From Humulus lupulus (Eukaryota > Streptophyta > Magnoliopsida > Rosales > Cannabaceae), in contig NC_084796.1 of the NCBI RefSeq assembly GCF_963169125.1, forward strand, positions 89,512,888 to 89,576,887: a DNA stretch of 64,000 nucleotides, written 5' to 3'. A program made the translations under genes and the position numbers. The notes under the pieces are model-generated. The model ran no database searches. It was not told where the DNA came from and was given only the letters and a program-made list of their open reading frames with translations. Of the stretch, positions 11,701 through 22,027 are shown piece by piece. Position 1 is the stretch's first letter; every line of letters starts with the position of its first letter.

Positions 11701-12750
11701 AATAAAAACCATGCAATAACAACCATAAAAGGTATACTTTTTTACCTTTTTTTGTTCTTGCTTTAGGTGTTGATGTTTCTACTTGCTTTGAATCCTTCAA
11801 AACTCTTTCAAAACCTTAACCAACTCCCCCAACAACATATATAGTAAGCTATTAAAAGATCTATGGTTAAAATCTTTACAAAAGTCAAGTTTTTTGAAAC
11901 TTTTCCTTAGGGAAAACTCTTCCTTGACCAAAGCTTAAGCTTTCTTAGTATTCTTTGTAGTTGAAAGTGGTGAGAAAACTTGAGAGAGATTTTTTTTGAG
12001 CACATGAGAGTGAGAGAAGAGTATATGGTCGGTTGGGTGAGGGTTTGGATGAGCATATCAATTAAAAATTATCTAAACACTTGAGTGTTTTACCTATATC
12101 ACTTGGTATCATTAATCCTAATTTACCTGGGATTAAAACTAAAATAAATTGGTCCACTCAATTAAATATCTTCACATGGTCGGCCACTATTTTTCTATTT
12201 ATATATTTATTTTTTATAATGGTTAATAAATATTTCCTAAGAAGAAAAATCCAAAATGACTTTATATAACCTTTTTCACTCATATAAAGTTTTAAAAAAA
12301 TTAACATATAATAATTAAATTAAATGTCTCTCACATTTAATTTAATTAATCATACAATAAAATTTAACCTAAGGTCCATTCATGGAATAAAATTCTCCAA
12401 TTCGGTAAAATTAAGCATTTTAACACAAAATGCCCTAAAATTTCCATTTCCTCTTCCATTTATTATTTTTGACCAAACTTTAATTTTTATGAATGTATTT
12501 TATGCCCAAAATATATTTGCCATAGTTTTTCATTTTATTTTATGAGATTTTTACCCGATTAGGGTTTTTGTGTCGGTCCAAGATTGAAAACCTTTTCTTG
12601 ACTTTTAATCACAAATTCATAATTTGGCTAGCAATAACTCATGGAAATAAATTCCAAACAAATATAATATTATTTAAAATAATATTCTTAACTCGGGAAA
12701 AAAATCCCGACCCGAGTCGTTTAAAGATACCCGAAAAGCAGGGTGTTACA
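8784..12750 (-). mobile_element. Gypsy solo LTR, about 3.97 kb, minus orientation
   Basis: Read on the minus strand it starts TGTAACACCCTGC (12750 downwards) and ends CTGGGACGTTATA at 8784, where the canonical CA end has become TA. The flanks GCAAG (8779-8783) and GCAGG (12751-12755) are a 5-bp duplication with one mismatch. Orientation is inferred from the phrase near 9060-9110, whose reverse complement (TTACTAAGTG, TTCGCTTACC, TTGTAGGTAA) normally lies near the 3' end of Tekay-type LTRs. There is no coding region or primer site. It interrupts the MULE, so it is younger than the MULE. Confidence 0.85.
9481..9715. repeat. 58-bp tandem repeats, four copies
   Basis: CCCTCACAAGGGTAAC-type units begin near 9481, 9538, 9596 and 9654, with the core GTTACCTAGGGCATC and an ACTTATCCAAGAGTAAAT tail. 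Copies differ at only a few positions. They lie inside the 4-kb solo LTR and are a local expansion. Confidence 0.9.
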
Positions 12751-13009
12751 GCAGGTCCCCAAATCTTTCCTTCTCTTTGTTTCGTCACATATATGAACCC
12801 ATGACCTTGCCTCCAACAATGAAGCCCCACAAACTGACCTCCTTCAAGAATAAAGCTTATGCGTCTAGGGCCGCCTGGGTATGGAGACCGAAGCTTGGTA
12901 AGAAAAGAAAGAGGGAGGAGAGAGAATGAGAAAGTAACATTATAGTTATTTAGTATTTTAGAATTTTCATTATTCAAAATGTGATTTTTTTATAATTTTA
13001 TATTATTAT

Positions 13010-13204
13010 TTTTGTTTATTAAATTAACTCATTTATAAAACTAGGGGGATTTTAGTCATATTCAAAAAGAGTTTGACCAAAATCAAGTTTAGGGTATTAG
13101 TTTGTTCCATTTTGCAAAACACAGGGCCCAAATTGTCATTTAACAAAACAGAGGGGCCGATCGGTAACTTTGGCAAAAGACAGGGTCCAAAATGTTATTT
13201 ACCC
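13010..13204 (-). repeat. Right terminal inverted repeat of MULE
   Basis: Reverse complement of the left TIR with scattered substitutions and a few small indels. The shared GTTACCGATCGG block is intact. Confidence 0.93.
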
Positions 13205-14815
13205 TTATATATATAGACTATGTCCAATATTATGCTGAAAATATTAAGTAAATATCATAAAATTCCAAAGTTCATCTATGTGGTCTTAATCTCATATTGG
13301 TATGAGATGATCGAGATTAAGATAATAAACTTAAAACAGTTCGCAGTAAAATAAAGTTATGGAATCTTTAGATTAATTACTACTAGTACGGTTTGCTAAT
13401 ATTATGAATACAAGTGACCTAGATCCGGGTTGCTAGTGTCATAGGACACTTTAGTGAATATACTTTATATATAGTGATATATAGAACTTGACCAGATGTG
13501 ATTTGTTAATACTTGTTTAAACACCATTTCATAGTATTAATTAAACACATCAAACGATGATCATATACATGATAATCTTAATCCTGAGGTTGCTATGAAC
13601 TCCTATATATGTCATCTGATCCCTTGATTCATGCATTAAGGTTTGTCAGAATGATCAGGCTAAGAACAATTGTTTTGGGGACTCAATGATTTATATGGCT
13701 GGGGACATAGTTTACATATATGGAATCAATACCTTCTTATAGATTGAATAATGGTTCCCTATTAGGTAGACTTTTGGAACTGAAAAGGTTATGAGCACTC
13801 ACGTCACAAACTTGTTGTGACACAACCTTCACTAGTAAAGTCAATGGTACTCTAGGAACAAGATATAGCTAAAAGGGTAAAACGATAATATTATTCCCTT
13901 TTAATTATGAACCATTAATAGAGGATTAACATTGTTTGTAATGATTATATCAATAGACACTTTATTCTTTAATAAAGTACTCAATAAATATATGCCTAGA
14001 ATTATCAAGAGTTCAATCTCATATTTATAGTGGAGTACTCATGAGATTAATAAATATCATTATTTAATCAAAGAGCTTTTATTAATAATCTAATATTTAT
14101 TTGAGTTTGATATTATAGGTCCATAGGTCCCCAGGGTGGCTCTATCAACATCATATCAAGGTAAGAGTTGATACAAGGGTAAAACTGTAATTTGTGAATT
14201 TGAGAAGAATTTTATTCTTTGGGTCAAGTATACAATTATATGCGAATTGAGTTTAAATAATTAATTTGGAATTAATTATGAATTTTTTAAAATATATTTA
14301 TTAATTTAAATATATAATTTTTGAAATTTCATATATATAAATAAATTAATTAATTTCTAAAATGAATTATTTTATTTGAGTAGGAGAAAAAAAAATTGGT
14401 AAGTCAAAAATCATTTTTAATTTATTGAATTTTAAAAGATAATGATAATGATGATCATCAATTTGAATTTTGAATTTAAAATTTAAAATTTGAAATATGG
14501 TTGTCATATTTTCCTTAAAAAGATTAACATGCATCTAATGCTACACTAATATTGTACCAATGTTGTTTTTATTTTATTTATTTATTTAATTAATAATTTG
14601 AAAATAGTTTTTTCAAATTTGGCAAGTTAGATATTTACCTAAATCAATTCCTATCATCATTATGATAATATAATTATATTACTATTATTATTAGGAATAA
14701 TAAGGTAATAGAATTATCTCTATATATATGATACAAAATAAAGAGAAAAAAAAATTATAGAGTGAATCAGATACAATTCAGGATAGACTTCAGAATTTTC
14801 GTAAGACTAAAGTTT

Positions 14816-14844
14816 TTCTTCTTCTTCTTCTTCTTCTTCTTCTT
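14816..14844. repeat. (CTT)n microsatellite
   Basis: About nine perfect CTT units within the copia LTR. Confidence 0.95.
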
Positions 14845-15338
14845 TATTTTAACCATTCTCATATCATAATCCAAGTTCTCATGTGCTGGGAAATACTTGT
14901 GATTTTTAAATTGCCAACTCATGTTCTCTATGTGCCCACACACATCTTGAGGTGTAGAGAACACTCTGGAAGATCGTGGTTTGAGTGCTCAAAGTGTTGG
15001 ATAGGAAGAACTATAAATATACGAAAAGACTCAAGAATATTTGATAGACTTCAAGAGGTAAATGCTAATGTTCTTGAATATTCCTATGTTTATGTGATTA
15101 TATATATATATGTTCTATATAAATATATTGTATATTTATATATATGTTGCATGATTAATAATATTGCATGTTAATATTTATTTTTGCATGTTTTCTTGGT
15201 CATATAAATTGTTTATATAATCAATGAAATTTTTTGTTGTTCTTCACAATGGGCCCACCATGCCTATTCTCCTGCGTGCTCTAACTATTTTTCCAACATA
15301 CTAGAGCCAAGGAGGACATTTATTAACCCAAAGTCTAT

Positions 15339-16944
15339 TTGGGCTCAGATCAATGGTCCTCCTCTACCTCGGAACCAACTAGTGTCATTGAGGCTCTTGG
15401 CATTGTGGGGTGGAAACAAGGAATGCAACAAGAGATCAATGTCTTACAAGCCAACCAAGCTTGGACTCTTGTTCCCAACTCTCCTCACTACAACTTAGTT
15501 TGGAATAATTGGGTGTTCAATATCAAAAAGAAGTCAGACGGATCCTTTCAATGGTTCAAGGCCCATCTAGTACCCAAAGGGTTTCACCGATGTCCTGGAA
15601 TTGATTATAGTGAGATGTTTAGTCTTGTTGTCAAAGCACCCACTGTTTGCATCACAATTGTTGTGTCAAAGAATTGGTCCATAAGATAGTTCGACATCAA
15701 TATTGCATTTCTAAATGGGCACATAGAAGAAGAGGTGTACATGGATCAACCTCAAGGCATTGAGGATCCAAGAAAACCACACCATGTATGTTAGCTGCAC
15801 AAGTCGTTATACAGGAAAAAATAGCCCCCCCCCCCCCGGGGCTTGGTTTGAGAGACTAAAGCAATCACTCATGGCTTGGAATTTTTTGAACTCAAAAGCA
15901 GAAAACTCTTTATTCTTTTATAGAAAGAATTGTGTCATAGTTTTGGTCCTAATATATGTACACGATATCATTGTCACTTGGAACAACGCAAGCAAGATAG
16001 CTGAGTTCATCACTTGTCTCAACAAGTGCTTCTCTTTCAAAGACTTGGGAGCACTTCATTTCTTCCTTGGAATTGAATTTTTTAGAGATGAGATTGGACT
16101 GTACTTGACTCAATCTAAATACACTGAATAGATATTGGAGAAGCACAATATGAAGATTCTCAAACCATACCCTACTCCAATGACTACTGGAAAGCCAATG
16201 TCTTTAAATGATGGTGAGAAAATGGCAAACTTGACTGTGTACAGGAGCCTGATTGGGGCACTACAATACCTCTATCACACACGTCTGAACATAGCCTATG
16301 CCGTCAATAAACTTAGCTGATTCCTCCAAGCACCACCAACAACACATTAGAGTGGAGCCAAGAGAATATAGAGATACCTCAAGGGAACACTTGATCATGG
16401 TTTGCACATTGTTCCAAGTGGAAGTTTGAGCATTAGTGGGTACTCAGATATGGATTGGGCATGCTGCCTAGATGAAACAAAGTCCATTATTGGCTATTAC
16501 ATGTACTTTGGTGATTCTTTGGTGTCTTGGTCATCTAAGAAGCAAGCTGTGGTGTCTAGGTCCAACACTGAATCCAAGTATAGGGCATTGGCGCATGTGG
16601 CTGTTGAAATATCATGGATAGAGTCTCTACTTAAAGAATTGAAGTTTCCTCTACATTCAAAGTTAGTTACATGGTGCGACAACATAGGAGCTAGTGCACT
16701 TGCAGCTAATCTAGTTTATCACGCTCGGAACAAGCATATCAAAACTGATATGAAATATGTGAGAGACAAAGTTCCAAGGAAAGAATTAGAGGTGAGATAT
16801 GTCCTAATAGTTGACCAAATAGCAGACTACTTGACCAAAGGTCTGTCACACTCGAGACACAAGCTGCCGATCAACAAACTTGGAGTGCAACAGTCACCCC
16901 TGCGCTTAAGGGGTAGTGTAAAAGAAATTACATCAACAGCCTAA
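15339..16944 (+). pseudogene. Ty1/copia pol remnant: reverse transcriptase and RNase H
   Basis: Recognisable in order: the RT start (QANQAWTLVPNSP, WVFNIKKKSDGS, HLVPKGF), [60 protein letters not shown], then RNase H (GYSDMDWACC, SLVSWSSKKQAVVSRS, WCDNIGA, QIADYLTKGL). The RT active site reads YVHD instead of YVDD (15955-15966), and the RNase H Glu motif reads TESKYRA, with Lys for the catalytic Glu. Stops lie at 15687, 16129, 16318 and about 16348, and the frame shifts near a 13-C run at 15825-15837. The last codons run into the LTR at 16917. Gag, protease and integrase are absent. Residue use suggests an Ale/Retrofit-like lineage, which is tentative. Confidence 0.92.
15825..15837. repeat. 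Homopolymer of 13 C within copia RT
   Basis: A run of 13 C followed by GGGG replaces a stretch of RT coding sequence between LHKSLY and WFERL, and coincides with loss of residues and frame. Confidence 0.95.
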
Positions 16945-17215
16945 TCACTGCAATATCATTAAGCAATGACACATCATGGTACACAGAAGTAATTTCTAAT
17001 ATATTCCATGAGTGGTCCCCAAAATCATTGTAAATCATTGATTTCAGAATTTGTTAGGAAATATACCTTTTCTGTTATAACTTTTCCTATACGTGTAAAT
17101 AGTTGATTGCTCTCACTTTTCACCCCTTTGGCTATATAATGAAACGTTCACCTCAACATTCGTTAGGGGCTGAGATTTAATCAGTTATCATATTCGTAAA
17201 TTCTCTTGTTTTACA
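16917..17215 (+). mobile_element. Short copia 3' LTR (299 bp)
   Basis: Starts TGTAAAAGAAATTAC after the polypurine-like TTAAGGGGTAG and ends TTGTTTTACA. It is preceded by copia RNase H in the same orientation. A TATA box (TATATAA, 17133-17139) in GGCTATATAATGAAAC fits a U3 promoter. Length and layout fit short-LTR copia lineages. No 5' LTR is present. Confidence 0.8.
17133..17139 (+). promoter_or_regulatory. TATA box of the short copia LTR
   Basis: TATATAA about 80 bp before the LTR end. Confidence 0.6.
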
Positions 17216-17439
17216 TTAATATAATTATTAAATATCTAGTTTTCCATTAAATATTATTATAATAATGATATTTTATTGTGAATGTGGGAATTTTTCCCTT
17301 GGGATGTCCCATTAAGAGAAACCCTAATTACGAAGGAAGTTTAAAGAACATGAAACACATGCTACGCGATGTGCCAGAGATGTTGAGGAGCTCCTAGGTG
17401 GAATGGTCACAAGGTATCCTCAAGGTGATCCTCGCACAA

Positions 17440-18040
17440 GGCCTAACAAGTGAAAGGACTCACATAGCGAGGCCTAACTTGATTGGGCATCACACATCAA
17501 ATTGCTAGGCACGAAACCGAAAGGATCAAGGGACTTGCATAGCGAGGCCTAACCCGTCTCGGCATCTCGCATGCCTACCAGCTGAGCCAACTTTCACACT
17601 TTCACAAAAGGATCAAGAGCCTCGCATAGTGATGCCTAACTCGTCTAGGCGTGTCGCACGCCTACCCGCTGAGCCACCTTCCACATGCATGAAAGGATCA
17701 AGGGCCTTGCATAGCGAGGCCTAACCCGTCTAAGTGTGTTGCATGCCTACTCGTTGAGTCGCCTTCCACACGCATGAAAGGATCAAGGGCCTTGCATAGT
17801 GAGGCCTAACCCGTCTAAGTGTGTTGCACGCCTACTCGTTGAGCCACCTTCCACGCGCATGAAAGGATCAAGGGCCTTGCATAGTGGGGCCTAACCCATC
17901 TAAGCGTGTTGCACGCCTACCCATTGAGCCACCTTCCACATGCATGAAGGGATGAGGGCCTCGTTATGCGAGTCCAACCTCGTCTCTAAGCACCACGCCT
18001 TAATCCGCTAAACCTGAGTGCACAAAGGCCTCGCATAGCG
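17440..18040. repeat. 85-bp tandem repeat array
   Basis: Units start with AAAGGATCAAGGGCC and repeat at 17519, 17607, 17692, 17777, 17862 and 17947, exactly 85 bp apart over the last four intervals. Diverged partial units lie on both sides. Each unit contains TGCATAGCGAGGCCTAACCC and a CGCACGCCTACCCG...GAGCCACCTTCCAC tail. The composition is much richer in G+C than the neighbourhood. I do not recognise the parent sequence; it could be an internal array of a Tat/Ogre-type element or an independent minisatellite. Confidence 0.9.
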
Positions 18041-18784
18041 AGGCCCAATTTGCCTAAGGGAGAGGCTTGACTCACCTAGGCGCCAAGAGGCCCAACATGA
18101 CTACGAACGTCGAGGACGCCGTCCTCAAGATGTGCACCCAAAGTAAAGGTTCCTTGTCTTGCTGACCTGAGAATCCACGGAAGAATCTGCGTCTCGCTAG
18201 CTCAAGGCCTTACTTCCCTTCCCGAAGTAGGTACCACCACGAGGCACACCCTCGCTGTGGCTCTCATTAAAAGTAAAGTTTGAAACCTCATGAGTGTGCA
18301 TACGGGGAACACTAATGAAGACCCAATTATCATTTGATGTTAAGATAGAATTGGTGAAGATGACTAAGTATGTCATTCAAAATAACTCACAAGCTTTCCT
18401 ACATTTAGCAAAATGTAAGGAATTTTGGAAAAAAGGTGTATCTTTGAAATGTGAGAATGACCATCAGGTACGAGACACACATACGAGTACGGGATGTACG
18501 ACCATGAAGATGGAAAATGTGTAATTCTGACATCCATATCTGATAAGTAGTAGAAGTATGAATTAGTACGAGAAGTGGTGCCATGATCTGCATACCCTAA
18601 CCATGTACTAGAGTCGACACCACAACCCTCTACACCACTACGTCCTGCACCACTATCCTGACAATGTACCTATGTATGTTCTTGTCCACTAGCTTTCCAC
18701 TAGCCATACGCCCCGGACAAAGCACCACGAAAGCCCTAGGCCATTGAGGTATACCCGAGAGCAAAGCTGGAGGGAAGACACTGG
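18041..18784. other. Unassigned sequence after the 85-bp array
   Basis: The first 200 bp have the same GC-rich style as the array and may be its non-repetitive flank. A plus-strand frame of 76 codons at 18294-18524 matches no family I know and is probably chance. No LTR border, primer site or conserved domain was found. Confidence 0.45.
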
Positions 18785-19077
18785 TTTTAAGACCCTACCA
18801 ATTAGGGTCCATTACCACGTGTGTTTAAAATTAGTGCTGGACTTGCTAAACGAGTCATTTGGACTAATATATGTGATTAAGCCACTAAGGGTACATATAT
18901 TAAAAATGTAGGTCAACAAATAAACATTTCCATTAAAAGAAAACTTAGGCCTTTATATGATATCCCAAAAGACAAGTTTTAAAATTTGTTTACAACTCAG
19001 AGATTACAAAATATGCCGACCTAAGTGGCAAAACAGGGTCCAACCCTAGTTCCTTGCGATACCTCGGCCGTGGGGGT
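18785..19077 (-). repeat. 3' end of a G2-type gypsy LTR, minus orientation
   Basis: Read on the minus strand it matches the end of the plus-oriented LTR at 21230-21933: ACCACGGCC, GGGTTGGACCCTGTTTTG, AATGACTCGTTTAG-like and the CACGTG/CACTGTG block near the terminus. The left border is near 18785; the right border is cut by the plus LTR at 19078. It may be one half of a minus LTR whose other half lies at 22028-23407. Confidence 0.7.
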
Positions 19078-20883
19078 TATAATGTCCCAAATTTCCTAAT
19101 GTGGCTTAGTGCCTGGATTAGGGGGCCAGGAGGGCCATAATTGATTTAATATGTGATTCTGTGAGTTATATTATTATATGATGTTATTTGCATGCATGTT
19201 GGCCCGTTTCTTACTAGAAGGGAATTTTCATAATTTTGGCCCATTGAGGGCATATTTGTATATTTATGTGCATGTATGTGATAATTGGGTGAGATCACAT
19301 TATTATGTCATTATGTTTGAGCTATTTGGCATGAGACGATCCTAGGAAGCAAGTTAGCAGTTTGGTCGTAATGGGGGTTAATTACCGGGCTCGGGGTAAG
19401 CCTAGGGGTAATTTGGTGCTTAGTACATTACCAAGAATGAGCGGGTAATGGGATATGATTTAATAATTATTTGAGGATATTGGGTGTAATGGGGATTCAA
19501 GGACGTTAATTATGATTAACGGGATAGGTGGAGAATGAAAATTTGGCCCTTGGGTGGCTTTGAAGGTTTTAGATGGCCCTAGAGGCAATTTAGTCATTTA
19601 GGCCATTAGATAGGCTTGACCAAGGGGATAAGGCTGTCGAATTACACAAGTAGGAAAATAGAGGTTTCTCTTCTCTCTCTTTCTCGATTACTTCTCTCTC
19701 TTTCTCTCGGTTGAATTTTGAGGCAAGCTAGAAGAATAAACTTGAGGATTTAAGGCTTGAGAGTTTAGGATTGAGTTACAACAACTGAAGGGATTTAATT
19801 CATAATTGTGGTAAGGATTTTCAGCTGGAACTTTAAGGTTTTTAATTTGTTTTTATGTTGTTTGAAAGCTTGATAGTTTGATCTTGGAGTTGAGTATTTG
19901 ATGTTGTTTTGAGTGTTTCTAGGCTTTGGTTTTGTTGTTAGATTGGTGGTTATGTTGTATAAATGTTTGGTTGTAATATTGGGATTTGTTTGATGAGTTT
20001 TTGTTGAGTTTGGATTGAGGAATATGCAGGGGAGCTGGGTTCGTGGAGTCGAGTTGCGACTGAGTTCATGCAAGTCGCGACTTGAGTAAACCCCAGAGCT
20101 TTCACTGGGCTCTGTCTGGCAGGAACGCCGCGACCCTCAAGGGCAAGTTGCGGCCCGCCCCTGGTACCCAGACAGGGGTCTGTCTATCTACGGGGCATGC
20201 CACGACCCTTGGGGGCAGGTCACTGCCCGCTTGTTCTTTTTGAGCCAGGCTTAGTTTTATTTGGTTTTAGGCGCGGGTTTTCGAACCTCAAGGCTCGAGA
20301 TTGAATGTACTAACTTTTTTAGGGGGATTCGAGGTCCCAGGGGCTAGGACTTGGTCCAACAATCTTTTATTACTCATTTTATTGATGGAATTTCATATTT
20401 GGATATGATTAGGTTACTACTAAAGGCCTAAGGACAGGATTGTTCTTAATGGTCGTTCTTAATTTATTTTACGCTCAAGTCTGAGATAAGAAAACTGCAC
20501 CCAGTATGTGACATACATGATTATTGATGAGGCATGTTGAGTGCTCTATATAGGGACATTGGTTGCATTATAAATGCCTAACAGTATTGCTTACTTGTGA
20601 ATGGCACTGACTTATTAGTCAGAAACGACAATGGTATTTAGTACTGGTCGTGAAGCACTGACTTATCAGTCATGATCAACAATAGTACTGAGCGCTGGTC
20701 GTATGAAATTGACATATGAGTCAAGAGTGACAATAGCGTATTGAACATGGGCCAAAATGATTAGATCTAATCAACATGAGCATTAAATGCTTGACCGACC
20801 TATTGGTCGAAGAAAACTAAAGTGCTTGGCTAGTTACTCAGAGCCAGGGATAAAAGGCTCAGGTGACTTGATAGTCACATGGC

Positions 20884-21043
20884 TTAGGGCGCAGGACCCC
20901 AGGATGTTTTATTAGTCATCTATTCAGGGAACAAGACCTCAGAATGTCTTATTAGTCATCCATTGAAGGCACAGGACCCCATAATGACTTAATAGTCATT
21001 AATCCAGGGCGCAGGACCCCAGAATGACTTAACAATCATCATT
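20884..21043. repeat. 40-bp tandem repeats, four copies
   Basis: GGCGCAGGACCCCAGAATG-type units recur at 20891, 20931, 20971 and 21011, exactly 40 bp apart, each with a TTATTAGTCAT or TTAATAGTCAT segment. Confidence 0.9.
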
Positions 21044-21796
21044 TGATTAGGGCTGCGAGCCCTAGAACGATTTCACGATCGTTATTATTATTTGTATACA
21101 TGCAGTAATAAGTTTTCTTGCTAAGCCTTGGCTCATGGGTGCTATGTGGTGCAGGTAAAGGGAAAGAGAAGCTTACTCAGCCTTGAGTGGAGAGCTTAGG
21201 TGGCGACGTGTACATATGCGGCTGCTTGACCACCACGGCCAAGGTGTTTCTCAGGGGAACTAGGGTTTAACCCTATTTTTGCTGCTTAGGTCAGCGAATT
21301 GTAACTTTTGAATTGTAATGACCATTTTGGATTGTAAATAACTTTGTAAACACTTTTATGGGATCCCATGTACATTTTAACATTTTTAATAAAATATATC
21401 CAGGGCGCAGGACCCCAGAATGACTTAACAATCATCATCTGATTAGGGCTGCGAGCCCCAGACCGATTTCATGATCGTTATTATTATTTTTATACATGCA
21501 GTAATAAGTTTCTTGTTGAGCCTTGTCTAATGGGTGCTATGTGATGTAGGTAAAGGGAAAGAGAAGCTTACCCAGCCTTGAGTGGAGAGCTTAAGTGACG
21601 ATGTGTACATATGTGGCCGCTTGACCACCACGGCCAAGGTGTTTCTCTGGGGAACTAGGGTTTAACCCTATTTTTGCCGCTTAGGTCAGCGAATTGTAAC
21701 TTTTGAACTGTAATGACCATTTTGGATTGTAAATAACTTTGTTAACACTTATAGGGGATCCCATGTACAGTTTAACGTTTTTAATAAAATATATCC
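21004..21796. repeat. 396-bp tandem duplication within the LTR
   Basis: The stretch starting CCAGGGCGCAGGACCCC at 21004 is repeated from 21400 to 21796 with a few percent differences. Each copy runs from the last 40-bp unit through GCTTGACCACCACGGCC to AATAAAATATATCC. The duplication adds a second copy of the distal LTR part, including its possible polyadenylation region (AATAAAA). Confidence 0.93.
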
Positions 21797-21936
21797 ATTC
21801 ATTTAGAACGAGATTTTAACCCTGGTCCATTAATAACACTTAGATGCACGTTTATGGCCTAATGACTCGTTTAGAGAGTTAAGCACTATTTAAAGTACAC
21901 AGTGTGATAGTCTTTGCTAATTAGGGCATTGCAACT

Positions 21937-21948
21937 TGGTATTAGAGC
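21937..21948 (+). other. Primer-binding site, initiator tRNA-Met type
   Basis: TGGTATTAGAGC, one base off the standard TGGTATCAGAGC complementary to initiator tRNA-Met, three bases after the LTR end. Confidence 0.88.
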
Positions 21949-22027
21949 ATGCCAAGTTTTAGGGTTCTTGTAGACTGGCTGGGCATGTACACTCACCACT
22001 AAAGACAAGCTAGACTCATGGTTTGGT

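Larger units (their letters stand above)
7641..13204. mobile_element. Non-autonomous Mutator-like element (TIR-MULE)
   Basis: Long terminal inverted repeats of roughly 190 bp start GGGTAAATA and pair across 5.56 kb at roughly 85% identity by eye. The flanks are a perfect 9-bp duplication TTATATATA (7632-7640 and 13205-13213), the diagnostic length for the Mutator superfamily. Removing the nested solo LTR leaves a core of only about 1.6 kb with no MuDR-type transposase, so the element depended on an autonomous relative. Its interior holds a GC-richer degenerate stretch at 8355-8700. It inserted into the copia LTR. Confidence 0.95.
7558..15298 (+). mobile_element. Copia LTR (TGTTGAGAAT...TTCCAACA), split by a MULE
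   Basis: The left border TGTTGAG follows a polypurine tract and the right border ends TTTTTCCAACA, so the ends form the TGTTG/CAACA inverted repeat usual in copia LTRs. The LTR itself is only about 2.17 kb (7558-7640 plus 13205-15298); the rest is the Mutator-like insertion. As 3' LTR it should be followed by a target duplication, but the matching 5' flank is lost with the body of the element. It holds a CTT microsatellite at 14816. Confidence 0.75.
19078..21933 (+). mobile_element. G2-type gypsy 5' LTR with primer site
   Basis: Begins TATAATGTCCC (TG changed to TA) and ends GGGCATTGCA, three bases before a primer-binding site. It shares the order of phrases seen in the LTR at 32220 (TTGGCCC...GAGGGCATATTTGTA, GAGACCA/GAGATCA, CGGCTCGGGGTAAGCC) and in the minus LTR at 44041-46145. 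It contains CT-rich tracts (19670-19710), four 40-bp repeats and a 396-bp tandem duplication that repeats its distal part. Only about 95 bp of leader follow before a break at 22027, so the element is truncated. Confidence 0.85.

Noticed and set aside
17440..18040. 85-bp units considered as a repeat-containing protein gene
   Set aside because: 85 is not a multiple of three, so the frame changes from unit to unit, and stops occur in all frames.
18294..18524. 76-codon frame MCIRGTLMKTQLSF...
   Set aside because: No similarity to any family I know, no splice or promoter context, and it lies among repeats; left as unassigned.
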